This document shows positions 38,601 to 60,250 of a DNA stretch of 64,000 nt, piece by piece. This DNA is from Zerene cesonia (Eukaryota > Arthropoda > Insecta > Lepidoptera > Pieridae): the NCBI RefSeq assembly GCF_012273895.1, contig NC_052108.1, positions 372,001-436,000 of the forward strand, given 5' to 3'. Positions within the stretch are counted from its first letter, which is position 1; every line of letters starts with the position of its first letter. The notes beneath the pieces were generated by a model that worked only from the letters and a program-made list of their open reading frames with translations, did no database searches and was not told where the DNA came from. Both the position numbers and the translations under genes were made by a program.

Positions 38601-41600
38601 TGTTTTATAGTACTAATGACTAATTTCCACTGCAGCGAATTAACTAGTTGATAGCGATACATTATCACTTTGAAAAGTGTTATCTTGATCATACTTCACA
38701 TTAATCATAAAACAAATAGAATTTTCATGTCTATTCTTGATTGGATTCTCATTTACTATTTATTTTTAGCTAATTATCATAAAAAAGTAAAAGTCATAAA
38801 ATGTTATAATTTTTAAATGGTATTGCTATTCAAAAATGTACCTGTTACCTAGTATTCAATATGTACTTAAGAAAATACTAGTTCCTTATGTATTTCAACA
38901 CATTTTTTGTTATTGTTTATGATTTTTAGATTTGTATCAATTATTACTTGATATAATATTTCCCAATGCAATATTTGGCAAACACTAAAAAGCATCGTCT
39001 ATTCTTTCGAGTAGGGTATAAATCAATCAAAGCCAATTAATTGTGCACCTTTATAAGAAACATAGTACAAGCACGAATATTATCATTCCAGACAAAAAGC
39101 GCACTAGACGATACAACGCAAAAGTTAGACAGCGCGCGCACCTCGCTGGAGGCGGCTCGGCGCGAGCTCGGCGAGCTGCAGCGCGCCGCCGCCGAGCTGG
39201 CCGACAGCCGCGCCGCCGCCGGCCAGCTCGCCGCCGCGCGCGACCGCGCCGAGCGCCAGGCCGAGCTGCTGCGCCACGAGCTGCGCCAGCTGCGGGCCGA
39301 GCGGGCCAGAGGTGAACGAAAACAATTAAAATAAAATAAAAATGTCTAATTTTTTTGGGTAAAACTGTTTTTAAATAACTTCGACTCAAATATCAACATG
39401 CATATGTACCTATTCATACATAATTCTATAATTTGTGTGCCCGCAGAGGAGCAGCGCTGGGTGAGCCGCGAGGAGGCGCTGCGGCGCGAGGTGAGCGAGG
39501 CGAGCGAAGCGCGGGCGGAGTCGAGCGGCGAGCGGGACGCGCCGCACGCCGCGCTGCTGGCGCAGCTCGCCGCGCTGCAGGCCGCCGCGCTGCACCACGA
39601 GCGCGCGCGCACCGCCGCCGCGCACCGCCTGGGTACGCGCACGCGCACGCGCACGCGCACGCGCACGCGCACGCACACCTACACATATAAACACCCACAC
39701 AAGGACGCCATTTAGCAGTTCACTGTAAGACTGGCCTATGGGGAAGAATCTTTAAGCAGTTGACAATTTTACGGGCCGTTACATTGTATGATAATGGTTT
39801 CATTTCAATAGATAATTTACCGAAAATTAATGCGTTTAATTTTAAATAGTGTGTCACGGATCACAATTTTCGACAGTTTGCGATGTCGCGAGACAGATTA
39901 CAGTCGATATACGTCTAAATACATGTCGATATCGCAGCGGAAGTGGAGAGCCAAGCGGCGAAGGCGGCGGAGTGCGAGCGGCTGGCGCGCGCCGAGAGCC
40001 AGGCGCTGCTGGAGCGCCTGGGCGAGGCCGAGGCGGCGCGGAGCCGCGCGCGGGACGAGCTGCTCGCCGCCGGCGCCGCCGCGCGCCACGCGCAGCGCCG
40101 CCTGCGCCTGCTGGAGGAGGAGGCGGACGGGTGAGCGCGGGGAGCGGGGGAGCGGGGGAGCGGGGGAGGGGTGACATTGTACCGGAGTTCTGTTCTAGTA
40201 CACAGTCGTATTACTATTAAAAATAGGATAGTCATTATTTAAATAAACTATAACACATTATTTAAATATTTAAATAAAATTACCAAAATAACTAGCACAC
40301 GTGAAAACACCAGATGTAAATCCTATTTATGTGTCAACAAAAATGTATTAAAAAAAAATTTTTTTCAGCAAAATCAAAGAATTAGAGGAGCTAAAAACTG
40401 CTAAAGAGAAACAAATAGCTGAATTGGAAACGAGAATAACTGAAACAGAACATTTACTAGAAGAGGAGCGGACCGCTCTGGATACTGAGCGAAAGAGGAA
40501 TACTATACTGCAGGTAAATTTATATTTTATTTGTAGTTAAACAATATACATTTTTAATGCTGAATTGACTAGCTATTATCTCATTAACAGGAGCAGTTAT
40601 CGACGCGAGGTGACATATCACCTTCACAGTCTGTTCTGTCCGATACCTTGTCGAACTCTTTATGGAATGTAAGTAAACTTTATATATGGTTTCTATAAAT
40701 AAATGTTTTTAAAAGCAAAGGACCGAAAAGAGCACCCTGAGGTACTCCTATGGAAATGTTTATATCAATGTACTTTGTATTTAAAATACTAACACACATA
40801 CTGTATAATAAAATTTAATGTTGTTCTTTAGGCTTAAAATATGCGACTCGTGATGACGTTTATTTACCTTATATAATTATGTATCTAGTATTTAAGTTAG
40901 TTAAGTTTGTTGAAAAATTATTTTTTTTTTTTTGTTTTTTTTGTATCACTGTCGCATTGGGCTTGTCCTGTTATGGCAAGTGATTTTTTATAAATAAATA
41001 AATAAATTAATTAATAATTTAATTTTAATTAAATAAATTAGTTAACTAAATGAAAAACTGGGAACAATGTTTCAATTATTTGAACTTACAGGATGATACC
41101 AGCACAGTATCGAATATGGGCATCGGTGGGGGGATGTGGATCCCGCNNNNNNNNNNNNNNNNNNNNNNNNNNNNNNNNNNNNNNNNNNNNNNNNNNNNNN
41201 NNNNNNNNNNNNNNNNNNNNNNNNNNNNNNNNAGCGGGACGCGCTGCGGCAGCACGTGGCTGCGCTGACTCAGCAGCTGGAGCACTCGCAGGTAAGTGTG
41301 CGAAACATAAAAATGTTTAATTTGGCATTTCATTAATTTACTGTTACCAAGTTCGAGTAGATGATGATTTTTATCAATTTTTATCGACGTTTAAATTTCT
41401 AGGAAAAATAATAATGCCTGTAAAATAATATAAAAGCTCAATAGTAATATTTTGATGTGCAGAACGTGCAGGAGCAGTACGACGCGCTGCTGCAGATGTA
41501 CGGAGAGAAGGAGGAGCAGGTGGAGGAGCTGCGGCTCGACCTGCACGACGTCACGCAGCTCTACAAGGCGCAGCTCGACGAGCTCGTCGCCTTCCGCCAG

Positions 41601-41615
41601 CGGGACGCGCGCTAG
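35656..41615 (+). CDS. Tmf1: TMF1 golgin (TATA element modulatory factor), ten exons, one small gap
   Basis: Exons 35656-37533, 37766-37980, 38189-38330, 39092-39311, 39447-39632, 39938-40130, 40369-40513, 40591-40668, 41092-41291 (with 86 N) and 41463-41615 join in phase, about 1,136 residues (human TMF1 1,093). The N-terminus MNWFDTSGLTSLAKNALKEA with KTIDKALDIQ matches the amphipathic, vesicle-capturing start of TMF. A long Ser/Asp-rich disordered region follows (residues about 40-540), then coiled coil from about residue 550 to the end. The C-terminus (LLQMYGEKEEQVEELRLDLH, then YKAQLDELV) is the conserved TMF Rab6-/TBP-binding coiled coil. TMF is a Golgi tether that binds Rab6 and captures COPI-type vesicles. 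Exons 4-6, 9 and 10 are extremely GC-rich and read Ala/Arg/Glu; the other exons have ordinary composition. Confidence 0.94.
39633..39680 (+). repeat. (GCGCAC)n hexamer tract starting at the TMF1 exon 5 donor
   Basis: Seven or so tandem CGCGCA units begin directly after the donor GT and pass into CACA repeats. Alternating purine-pyrimidine, so potentially Z-DNA forming. Confidence 0.85.
40131..40170 (+). repeat. G-rich tandem tract at the TMF1 exon 6 donor
   Basis: Repeats of about seven bases (GGGGGAG plus C) give five separated runs of four or more G in about 35 bases, right after the GTGAGC donor. It meets the usual pattern for a G-quadruplex in the nascent transcript. Confidence 0.8.
40701..40776 (-). 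mobile_element. reverse transcriptase fragment of a non-LTR retrotransposon, in TMF1 intron 8
   Basis: Minus-strand reading gives KYIDINISIGVPQGALFGPL, the motif B signature (GVPQG...GP.L) of LINE reverse transcriptases, jockey/CR1-like by memory. Only about 25 codons remain; the flanks do not continue. A plus-oriented (ATAA)n tail at about 40990-41025 belongs to another element. Confidence 0.6.
41147..41232. other. 86-N gap inside TMF1 exon 9
   Basis: The coding sequence is interrupted in a GC-rich part of the C-terminal coiled coil. With both exon ends in phase 0, an uninterrupted exon needs a multiple of three, but 55+86+59 is 200. So the gap length is not exact or an intron is hidden in it. 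Confidence 0.95.
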
Positions 41616-41838
41616 GCCGCGTGACAGCCCGCGTGTCACCCGCGCGCGTCACACGTGACACGCGACACGCGAGAGCTGGAACATCAAACTACCGTGATGA
41701 TACAACTAACACGCAATTCTATAGAACACGCTTGTGACAACCCTAGTACACACACTATAAAATAATTCACACGTGACAGCCCTAGCCCACATATACGTGT
41801 GTATAAACAAAAAAACAAACGGTCGTGTATATAATGCC

Positions 41839-41844
41839 AATAAA
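41839..41844 (+). terminator. polyadenylation signal of TMF1
   Basis: AATAAA about 225 bases after the TMF1 stop codon, followed by a GTGTGATTGGAGTTTGTTTT region that suits a downstream GU-rich element. Confidence 0.6.
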
Positions 41845-43074
41845 TATGAAATTGCGGAGTGTGATTGGAGTTTGTTTTATGTAACGCTCATAGGAGTCTG
41901 CGGATAGTATCGAAATCTTAGTTTATTGTGAAGCATCTAAAACTTTCTCCAGGAAAGCCGTAAAAATCCTGCATCATATGTTTGAATACAAAAGTTTACT
42001 TTTGAGTAGAAATTGCTTAGTGAATGCGAATATGAAACATCCTCCCTTTGCTCTCGCCATTTATTCTAAAGGATAATTATTCAATAGTAAAAATAACAAT
42101 TTACAATAAATTCACATTAACAAAAGCAATTTCAATATTGTTTATATTTTATCATTCTATCACATATTCACATAATATTATCTTATCACTTGTTCTTTTT
42201 TCCCCTTTTTTTAAAGTTAATTTCAATATAAATAAAAACGTAATATATAAATATCGAGTTTTATCACAAAACGATGGTCTGATAGTATTCTAAAAACATG
42301 CCGTCATTTGTAGGTCGCTAGCAGTTTTAGCTAATTTTATATAGATAATAGACAGATAGTAGTGTACGTTTGTTCATTGATACGGATTACATCACATAGA
42401 AATTTGAATACATTTATTTCGAGTCGTATAGTTCCTCGCGATGCTTATGTTTGGAATACCCGAAGTTCAAATATAATTTTATAAACAGAAAATAACAAAT
42501 ATATAATTATATAGCTAATATAACCTTCGATATAGCATAAGTTCCTATATATTTTATTTCATAAAAATTGGTGCATTTTTTATAGAATTTAAATATGGTA
42601 TGTGGTAAAATTGTACTTTATTTGGGAATTTAGTTATAATTGATTACGGGTGAATCCCTAGAAATCTCGTTATTTTTCCAATACCTAAACATTGTTTTTT
42701 CTAGTTATAGTCATGTATGTATTGTACATAAGGTATTTATTGTGATATCAGCGTTCGATTTGTATTGTATATTGTTTGTTATTTTTTATATTTTATTGGA
42801 TATTATTAAAAAAAAACACGTTTGACATACGTGCGTGATTGATTAATTTTGTTTTTATAATACGGCCATATTGTATTATTGTATTGTTAGGAATTATTTG
42901 ATGGTTTTAATAAATTGAAATGTAACGTCTTATAAATAAAATGCATGTATTATTTTAGTTATGTAAAGTCAAAGATTGATGAAGCCGCGATCGCTGCGCT
43001 TAGATATTATATAAATAAAAAAATATACGTATATATACCCAATGGTTTTATTTTAACTCCTTATCTGAACAAAT
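41845..43074. other. region between the convergent TMF1 and SMG1 genes
   Basis: AT-rich; open frames here are low-complexity and unlike any family. The same holds for 43860-45300. The SMG1 3' UTR must lie within 44.5-45.56 kb on the minus strand; a minus AATAAA occurs at 44528-44533. Confidence 0.4.
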
Positions 43075-43712
43075 AATAATAATAATAATAACTGTCTCGG
43101 TGGCAGTTCGGAGTGAACAATGACGAGGTTCAGGATCCCCCACCTCTGGATTGCTTTAATTAGCCGTCCAGAGTGGAGATGCAAGAGCTATATGCTCGGG
43201 GGTGGAAGTGTCTAATGGCGTAATAGCGGGGAAACCCAATCTGGGCCTGCGGGCCCGCGATGGTGAAACCGGAGCCGCACCTCTACACCCCCAGCCAGTC
43301 AGCTGGTGTTGCCCCCTTGTTGCCATTTTAGGTAACTTTTTTGGGAGCCCATCGACCGAACTGGCAAGTCACCGTCTGCCACTCATTTTCAATGTTTCGA
43401 AGTTGAAAAGGCAGACGCCCATAGTTTCCCATAGACCCAACCTACCAATCCATCGAACACCCCCTTTCCATAGCCCAGTTTTGTTCCGTTCCATTTTTTG
43501 CAATAGTCCTACATCGGCCGCGGACTGCCCAGGGCTGTATCTCTATAGTGCAGTCATGGGCAGGCTGCGGCTGGTGTCCCACAACACATTAAATTCTCTA
43601 AAGGGCCTCTGCGTGTTGGATCTGTGTCCCCACGTAAGCCTTCCAAAAGACCGGGTGCTTTCCTTCTGGAGGTACCCGAGTATTATGGAGAGATACACAT
43701 AATAATAATAAA
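43075..43712 (+). mobile_element. retroelement-like interspersed repeat flanked by (AAT)n
   Basis: A GC-rich block with sharp edges, bounded on both sides by AATAATAATAA runs, in AT-rich intergenic DNA. It carries GCAAGAGCTATATGCTCGGG, CTGCGGGCCCGCGATGG and CCACGTAAGCCTTCC. A 166-codon frame (43202-43702) is open but Pro/Ser-rich without a recognised domain. From memory, closely similar blocks are common in lepidopteran genomes, probably as the untranslated part of a non-LTR element. The class is uncertain. Confidence 0.5.
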
Positions 43713-43850
43713 TCTTTATTTCTTAGGTTTTTACATTATTGTACAAGTGGATTGTGACTCAGGCCCTCTTGCTAGGTTATATCTGTGTTAAGAGGACCTG
43801 TTCCTTCTCTAGGAGTGATACATATAATAATAAACAAAGAGTTCTAGCAT
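43713..43850 (-). repeat. second repeat fragment abutting the retroelement
   Basis: AATCTTTATTTCTTAGG, GACTCAGGCCCTCTTGC and GTTAAGAGGACCTGTTCC between (AAT)-type runs. Simple-repeat borders suggest a separate 3'-end fragment of a LINE or SINE in minus orientation. Confidence 0.35.
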
Positions 43851-45500
43851 TCACTGATTCATTCCAACTGATTTAAAAACAATATTATTATTTTTTTATT
43901 ATATTCCATTTAAATTCTATTGAATCTCTGCATTATGATTATGACAACTCAAAAGCGCTTCTAAAGGAAGTCCTGTTGAATAAATCAATATTTCAATACT
44001 AATTAAAAATATCTGATGAGTTTGTTTGAGAGCGCTCATCTCAGGAACGAATTTACAGATTAAAAAATCTTATACCATTGGATAAGTAAGTGATCCCTGA
44101 GTTTAATACCTACTAAAACAAATCTTTAATTACACGATTGGGATTGTTTTTATTATATACTCATGTCTTACTCATAAATATATTTATGGACAAATAACGT
44201 TTTTCCGTATTTAACGTTTTATCGTGATTAAAACAACGAATTCTCACAATTCTTATTAAAAATGTAAAAAAGATACAAAATTCAACTCTACTTTTTAATA
44301 TTGTCAGGAATTTTATTAAAAAAATCTTATAGCTTGACCCATAATGATTTTTTTTTAGAAAACCGGAAAGCAAGCATTTTTATGATATGAAACAAGGAAA
44401 CGTCTCCAAATCTTTTTCCCGATTTCGAGAGTCGTTTTACAAATTTGAGTAATCGAATATAGATGATTTCGATTATCAAAGATACTCAAAGACAAAGATA
44501 AATAAAACACAATTTAGACATACACCATTTATTATATAATATAGTAATGAAGCGATACAAACATACTCAGGGAACTCCGTCGTCGTAACAAATACCCGAT
44601 AAAAATATTCTTTTGAATTTTGGAATAATTTAGATGAACATTAAATATTTATAACAACAATTTTAACGTTAACTTACATAAATATAAATAAGATAACAAA
44701 AATCCTATCTTACGCCGTCATAATATCAATTATTAAAACTATATGTGAAATATGAATACAGTAGTATAATAAAATGCAAAAGGGTAATTATTACGATAAA
44801 ATGCGAGTTCCCGCCACAACCACTCTATACACTAAGAAGATATGAAGTTACATTCAACGAGAGCGCATATATATCGCATATGGGAGCTCATTTTCTGAGG
44901 TAAAACAAATATGAACAAAAGAAAATGAGGCATTTATCTGAAGTTAAGATTATTTAGCCCGGAATTGAAAGGTATTTTTAAGGGATGTGATTTTTTTTAT
45001 AAGCAACTGAAGAATCGTCGATGAACGCTCGATATTCCTAAAAGATCTAAGCCTAAATAAAAGTAAGAGATGATTTAATTTTTTTAAACCTCGACTGACA
45101 TCCAGCGCCCTCTAACCGAAAACGTATACTACTTTAAGTCTAACCAATGAAATAATGCATGCAACTACGTGTAGTCGAACTCGCCGAGCGATTGCGAGAC
45201 TGCTAGAGCCAACGGCAAGTATCGAGCTGGTGCGGATCGTTTGGAGATCAAAGACCAACAGAGTACGGATAGCAGAAAATGAGCTCAATTAAACCTACAG
45301 AGTAGACAAAGCCGTACAACCGAGTCGTGTCGTGGCTGGCCTCTACGGTAAGCGCTAAGAGAGCCCCCGCAGGAGGCCTGTGTCCCGCAGCGGGGCACGT
45401 CGGGCTGGTGGTGGCATCCGGGTCCCGTTCGGACCCGGCGGGGTCCCCGTCCGTGGGGCCCGAGAGCGCGCGGGCCGGCGGGCGCAGGCGCAGCTCGGGC

Positions 45501-45566
45501 GCGTCGCGTGTCGCGTCGTGTCGCGTCGTGCCGCGTAGTGTCGCGTCGTGTCGCGCCGTGTCGCGT
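45501..45566. repeat. 10-bp tandem repeat abutting the SMG1 stop codon
   Basis: Six or so units of TCGCGTCGTG with small variants end next to the SMG1 TGA (45567-45569), so the array occupies the start of the SMG1 3' UTR on the minus strand. CpG-dense in an AT-rich genome. Confidence 0.8.
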
Positions 45567-54522
<8,956 letters not shown>

Positions 54523-55051
54523 TCAAAATAGATTTATAGAGTGGAAATCATCGGCCGTCTCTAGCACAGGTTTATTCCTATTGGGCCGATCGTCGTTTTG
54601 GTTTGTGTTGAATCTATGCATTGTTACTTAATAAACGAGTTTTATTTATTTATTATATTTTATTCAACAGTAATATCAAGACGAAGTAAGTTAAGCTAGA
54701 AGTTGCAGTAAAGAAATCAGTAAGGAGCAAGTAAAATCTTTCTTATATATTGAGTAGCGGAATAAAATGTTGATGATATTTCATGAACTTAGCAAAAGTT
54801 AACAAGGGTATACGCGGGGACACATTCAGTGTTATAAAAGAAATCAAGGCTAAAATTTTGATCAAGTTCCGTGGAGATGAATACTTTGAATTTTTTCAAT
54901 ATTTCAGTTCCCTTCACATCTTACAAGCATCTTAACATTAACTTGTGATTCCACATAACGTAACATTCAGAAAGAACTGCGTCGCGGCGTACACACCGTC
55001 GGCGCTCGAGTGGAAACGGCCGATATCGAAAGCGCGGTTACCCGTGAACTG

Positions 55052-55073
55052 ACACACACACACACACACACAC
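55052..55073. repeat. (CA)n microsatellite
   Basis: Eleven tandem AC units. Confidence 0.92.
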
Positions 55074-56309
55074 GTTTCTATTGTACAATGAAACTTACAA
55101 CAGACAGCGAGTGCTGGCTTGGAACTAATCGAATCTTACTGCTAACTGTCTTGTTAATCTATATAACTAGAATTTATTTTTATTTGTTCAAGTTGTGTTG
55201 TCTATAGAGTCCAGAAAAAATAAGGGTACTAAAGGTAGATATATTAGTGTTTTATATCTATAATTCGGACATAATTGGCCTTATCCTTACCCAACAGTCT
55301 GAACTGGTGTTAGATTATGCTTTTTGCTGAATTATAATATTACATTGAGCAATATATTAATCTTTTGGTGCTGTCCCAAAATTGAAACGTTACATAAAAT
55401 ATTTAAATTGTATTGAAATAGGTCAAAAAGATCTTTTGACTTCATATATATTAATCCGACTATTTTACATGTACATATTTGAAATCCCGCTATTTATATT
55501 GAAATAAAAAACTGCAAGCCAGGTTTGGTACACACAGTATGTTCCGCATCCCTCCGTCAAGTGTTGGCCTAGTTAACGAGACGCTTAGCGCAATTCACTC
55601 GGCTCTCGCGGCGCGGCCGCGAAACAGGCGTGTCATTAGTAATTATAATTATATGCTTGAAATTAAATATAATTACGCAGGATGATAGGAGAGGCTTGTG
55701 ACTTTTGATCATTTGTGTATTAAAATATTGACGTAAATACATACTAAAATATATCTCAATATTTAGGCAGTAGAAAAACACAATATTGTTAATGTAGTAC
55801 TATTTCAGTAGCAGAGTCAAATGCATACTACACAATAGCTCTTTGTCAGCCATTAAGGATTTATTGTTAAGGAGCTTTCCGCCTGCGACTTTGCCCGCGC
55901 ACTCATACATGTTTGCCGCGGTAAAAGTTTCCTGAGTCACTCTCTAGTCTCCTAACTATCTCCAAACACAAAAATCATACGAAAGAATCGCAATGAAGCG
56001 CAGTGAAAGGAAGACGAACACATAAACACTGTTTAAAATTTTTACTACCAGATTAATTTTTTATGTCATAGAAAGAAATAAAATTATATAACAGTATGCT
56101 GCCAAACAAGAATCTCTTGGTTCTGACTGAATTCGTAAACCAAATTTATTGAAACATGACATATTGTATAACTTGAAAATCTATACTTTCGTTACTCTTT
56201 ACTCCTCCTATACTAATAAACATAGCATTGCAGTTGGGGTTTTCTTAAATAACTCTTTCATTAAAGACCGCCGAGTCCCATACCTAGTTCCTCCCAAGAA
56301 TGACGTTTA

Positions 56310-56324
56310 CCACTAGATGGCGTT
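56310..56324 (+). promoter_or_regulatory. CTCF-like binding site
   Basis: CCACTAGATGGCGTT fits the CTCF core consensus (CCASYAGRKGGCRS) at nearly all positions. Sites sharing AGATGGCGTT also occur at 7385 and 15742. Confidence 0.35.
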
Positions 56325-56865
56325 GAAATAAAACACGCCACGACGCTCGTTCCGTATCCATGCACGGTAGTATAGCATATTTGCGGTGCACTCGGGTGCT
56401 GGGGCCGCAGCGGGCGAGCCGGCAGCCGCGTCACTTAAACGTCCTACAATCACGGCCTTAATTACTGCGGAGCTCGCATCTTTGCGCCTGCACGTGCTTC
56501 GATTTATACTGTAATTACTTTGAAGCTGGATTCGTATTTTCGTTTACTTCGTTCTTTATAAAGTTGCTCGCTGCTATTGCACGACACAGTGGCATAGCTA
56601 GCTTCACCTTACGAAACTATATAGTAGATATATATCTATACCAATAGTAAAAAGCTGAAGAGTTTGGAGTGGATAATAATAACATAATTGAAAAGAAAAT
56701 TCATAAAGAAACTTGTTTTCAAGACTTGTTTATATTAATATAGGTTTACGAGAACCATGGACGATTTTCTCTGAAGTACGTTTTATTTTAATAGCTTTTA
56801 TAATTAAATTCAAAGTATCGACTAGAAGGTTTTCAGCCACGACTATGTTTCTACAAATATGAGGG

Positions 56866-57070
56866 ACTAGCTGCGCCCCGCGGTTTCACCCGCGTAAGTC
56901 CGTATCCCGTAGGAATATCGGGATAAAATGTTGCCTATATGTTATTCCAGTTGTCCAGCTGTCTACATACAAAATTTCATTGCAATCGGTTCAGTAGTTT
57001 TTACGTGAAAGAGTAACAAACATCCATACATCCATACTTACAAACTTTCGCCTTTATAATAGTAGTAGGA
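56866..57070 (+). mobile_element. interspersed repeat family A, complete copy
   Basis: ACTAGCTGCGCCCCGCGG, ATATCGGGATAAAATGTTGC, TTCCAGTTGTCCAGCTGTC, AGTAGTTTTTACGTGAAAG and ACTTTCGCCTTTATAATAG in one uninterrupted about 205-base copy. Confidence 0.65.
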
Positions 57071-57289
57071 TAATTATCGTGCAGCAAAGTGCTTAAATTA
57101 CGTATTCCTTTCACGTAATTGTTAGTAAATTTATTTATCCACGTTTCAACCGCAGCTTCAGTTTATTAAAGAAACATAATTTCACACTTAGTACGTGTTT
57201 GTTTAATTAATGGGGGGACAGAATAGATGTTTTACACGTATAACTAACTCAAAACTAATATTTATTTATCACTGCATAGTATAAAGCAA

Positions 57290-57455
57290 TGTCGCTTCCC
57301 GCGTCTGTATGTATGCTTTGATCTTGAAAACTACACATCGGATTTTAATGCATTTTTTTATAGCTAGAGTGAATCAAGAGGAAGGATTATATGCATAATA
57401 ACATCTATTAAACTACTCCGAATTAAACATGAGCGAAACCGCCGACAAAGGCTTG
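57290..57455 (+). repeat. interspersed repeat family F, copy 2
   Basis: GTCTGTATGTATGCTTTGAT, GGATTTTAATG, AGAGTGAATCAAGAGGAAGG and TTAAACTACTCCGAATTAAA parallel the copy at 10185. Confidence 0.5.
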
Positions 57456-57694
57456 TAAATTATATATTCAATTTCTACGATTTAAAATTCCTTTTATAAG
57501 CACATTTTCAGTCAACCGTAATATACGGTGTTGACACTTCTCAGTAGAATGGATCTAATGAACAAAACAGTGATCAATGCGGGCTTGGAAAATGTATTTT
57601 TCTTTATAATCGTCTAAGAGAACAATGGCGCTCCGTATTAAACATATAATCAAACACAATTCTCAACCAACCACTCAAAAAAAGTTGAGCAAGC

Positions 57695-58010
57695 TTTGGT
57701 ATGAAATGGGCCAGCTTGCACCGGGGAAGGTACCACCCACACCCTAACAGAAGATTGGAGTGAAATAATGACAAGCTACTGTATTTCATTCGGTGCGTGG
57801 GGGAGCCCAAGGCTAGCATCCTTTTCCTCAACCTTCCCAGTCCATTCGTTAATTCCCGTCGTCAACCCTTTCCTTATTCTTCACGCCATAAACGCAGGCA
57901 ACGTATTTGCAGAGGACCTTCCTTATCAAATGTTCATAAGGCGGTGGTGATCGCTTACCATCAGGCGCATCAACCACCAGCTCGGCTACCTGCTGCAGCG
58001 TAGATAAAAA
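57695..58010 (+). mobile_element. interspersed repeat family D, longest copy
   Basis: Modules in order: CTTGCACCGGGGAAGGTACC, GGAGTGAAATAATGACAAGC, CCTTTTCCTCAACCTTCCCA, CGTCAACCCTTTCCTTATTC and GTGGTGATCGCTTACCATCA. This copy gives the fullest view of the family; frames across it on both strands are incidental. Confidence 0.6.
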
Positions 58011-60230
58011 AGAGGTTTTGTGTAGAAACCAAGACACCACAAGTTGTGTCACACGTCTCACATTAAAAATAAAGCAACACGCGCGGTGACGGTAAGTCGG
58101 CGCAAGTTTTAATGAAGTGTCGATCGCGGCGACGGCGCGCGACTCCGCGCCGACACGCTCTCAACTTGCCGTCGTGACTAGAAAACTGCGACTTGGCAAT
58201 TTTACGATCGTTGCAGACATGTAACCGTGTTGTACCGCGGCAATGCTTCTAGTATCAAAAATAAATTTTCTACAAAATTGATTTTTATTTTATAAAAAAA
58301 CCGAAAGCATGTTCAAAAAACATCAGCAATTAACATCAACATATTTTTTTTAATATAAGCGTGTTTTATTTAAAAACCATCGGTAAAATACATTAGGTTA
58401 ATACAATCTATCAAAATATTAAAATTTTACATTTATTTTCATCATAACATCAATGTGTTGTTTGTGCTACGCTCTAAAAGGCTACGACGTAGCCGACGTA
58501 GCACATCTACAAGCTCCGTAGACATGCTACGTTTCGCATCAAAGCCACTTCAAGAATATAAAATTGGTATCTACTAAGGTTGAATATTCAATTTGTTTTA
58601 TATGCTAATAAAAATAATATTTGTACTGCCACTTCAAATACACCATATTAAATATTAACTAGAAACAGCTTACTGGCATTAATTCGTTTAAGATGCCATC
58701 TCAACCTGAGTCTCAGCATAGTTTCATATATACCTTAAACACACTGTTATATGCCAACTAATGTACAGTTAACTACATTCGATCTGTCTTAATTAATACA
58801 TCATTATATACCTAGCTGTTAACACCGCAATTATGCGTAGTACTAAAATTCAATTAGTCTCGATATGTGGCAAAGATAGTGAATTAACATTCGCAAATCC
58901 TATTAAATCCGTTGTACTAACCAATTATGTGCATTTCAGTTCTACTGAGAATATTTCGATGACATCTCTATTTGTTGTTTATTGCCAAAACGATAACCAC
59001 AGAATATATGGATAATTTAATGAAAATAACCATTCCCATGTCGATATATAGATATTCAATTAAATGAACTTAAATAGATAATAGCATATTCATTATTTTT
59101 ATAAATATCAGTACCTTTTGTACAGTGCTAAAGCAATTACTAGAGAGCCATATTCCATACCTACATCTTAGACGATTTTAAATTGTGAATGCGAAGATAT
59201 TCTAGGAAACATATCATATCATATTTATTGAAAAGATATCTGTTCGCATCATTTAACAGTGCTCCTTGCTACTGTTACATTATTAAGTTGTATCACCTGT
59301 GCCTTTTGAAAAATCCCATCTCGGAGATCACATTTCAATTCAAAACGAGCATGAATATATGTTACATAAACCTCATATAAAATAACAATGATACGAACCT
59401 ATCTACTGACAAAAAATGTCGGGCAAACAACAACAACCTTTATCGAAGGCGCTCAGTTATAAGCTAGACCGCTAAGTTGTCTAAATTATAAATGAAATTT
59501 ACAAAAAAAAATATAATATATTGTCAAAAATTGTTTTAAATTTACTCATAAACAATTTTTAGTAGTTCCAATTGTTTTCTCAATAAATATTATGCTTACT
59601 TCACGTGTTATGCGTAGCTTTAAGAGTATTCCGTTGAAATTAAATATATATTCGACAATAGAAATAATGAAAATTTCATCTTTATAATAGAATAATAGAA
59701 CGTTTTAACATCAATTTAAATCTCGTTCATAACTTATCATGTTCTATTAGCGAGTCCCATACAGGGCTCGTATGGGACATAAAACTCTTATTGATAAGAT
59801 AAATTCATCGCGAAACGAAATTCACTGTACAAAGGAAGATCAGATGTGTGCGATAATTGTAATTCGTAATATAATCGCCTTCCTTATTCTCCGAGTGAAT
59901 TTATTCGAATAAATGAAATTCCCTATGTATTGTTAGGATTTGGGTTATAATTTGAAGGGCGAAATTAATTTACATTTATATCCCTTTGAAAGCATGACAC
60001 GTGTAAATGTAATTCACCTAGTGTCACTATAATTTGAGTAGAAGCAGCTAAATGTTACATATCAATCAGTTATGATTCAATCAATATCATCTCATAACTG
60101 ACCTGTTGAAACAACACGACTGCGTTGCTATGTTTCATATAAAAAGCCCAGAGAAAAATGCATTTTAATTTGCTGCGCAAAGTGAAAATCCTTACAAAAT
60201 CAAAAGTTAAATATCCTTTGATGTCTTGCA

Positions 60231-60250
60231 GGTAGGTAGGTAGGTAGGTA
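60231..60250. repeat. (GGTA)n microsatellite
   Basis: Five tandem GGTA units. Confidence 0.9.

Noticed and set aside
39043..40235. Arg/Ala-rich frames in other frames and on the minus strand over TMF1 exons 4-6
   Set aside because: Very GC-rich DNA lacks stop codons (TAA, TAG, TGA), so several frames stay open; only the phase-consistent TMF1 frame fits the family.
45330..45450. Additional SINE copy (GGAGGCCTGTGTCCCGCAGC) near the SMG1 3' end
   Set aside because: Only about 20 bases match the SINE tail and the rest is unrelated GC-rich sequence; too short to call.
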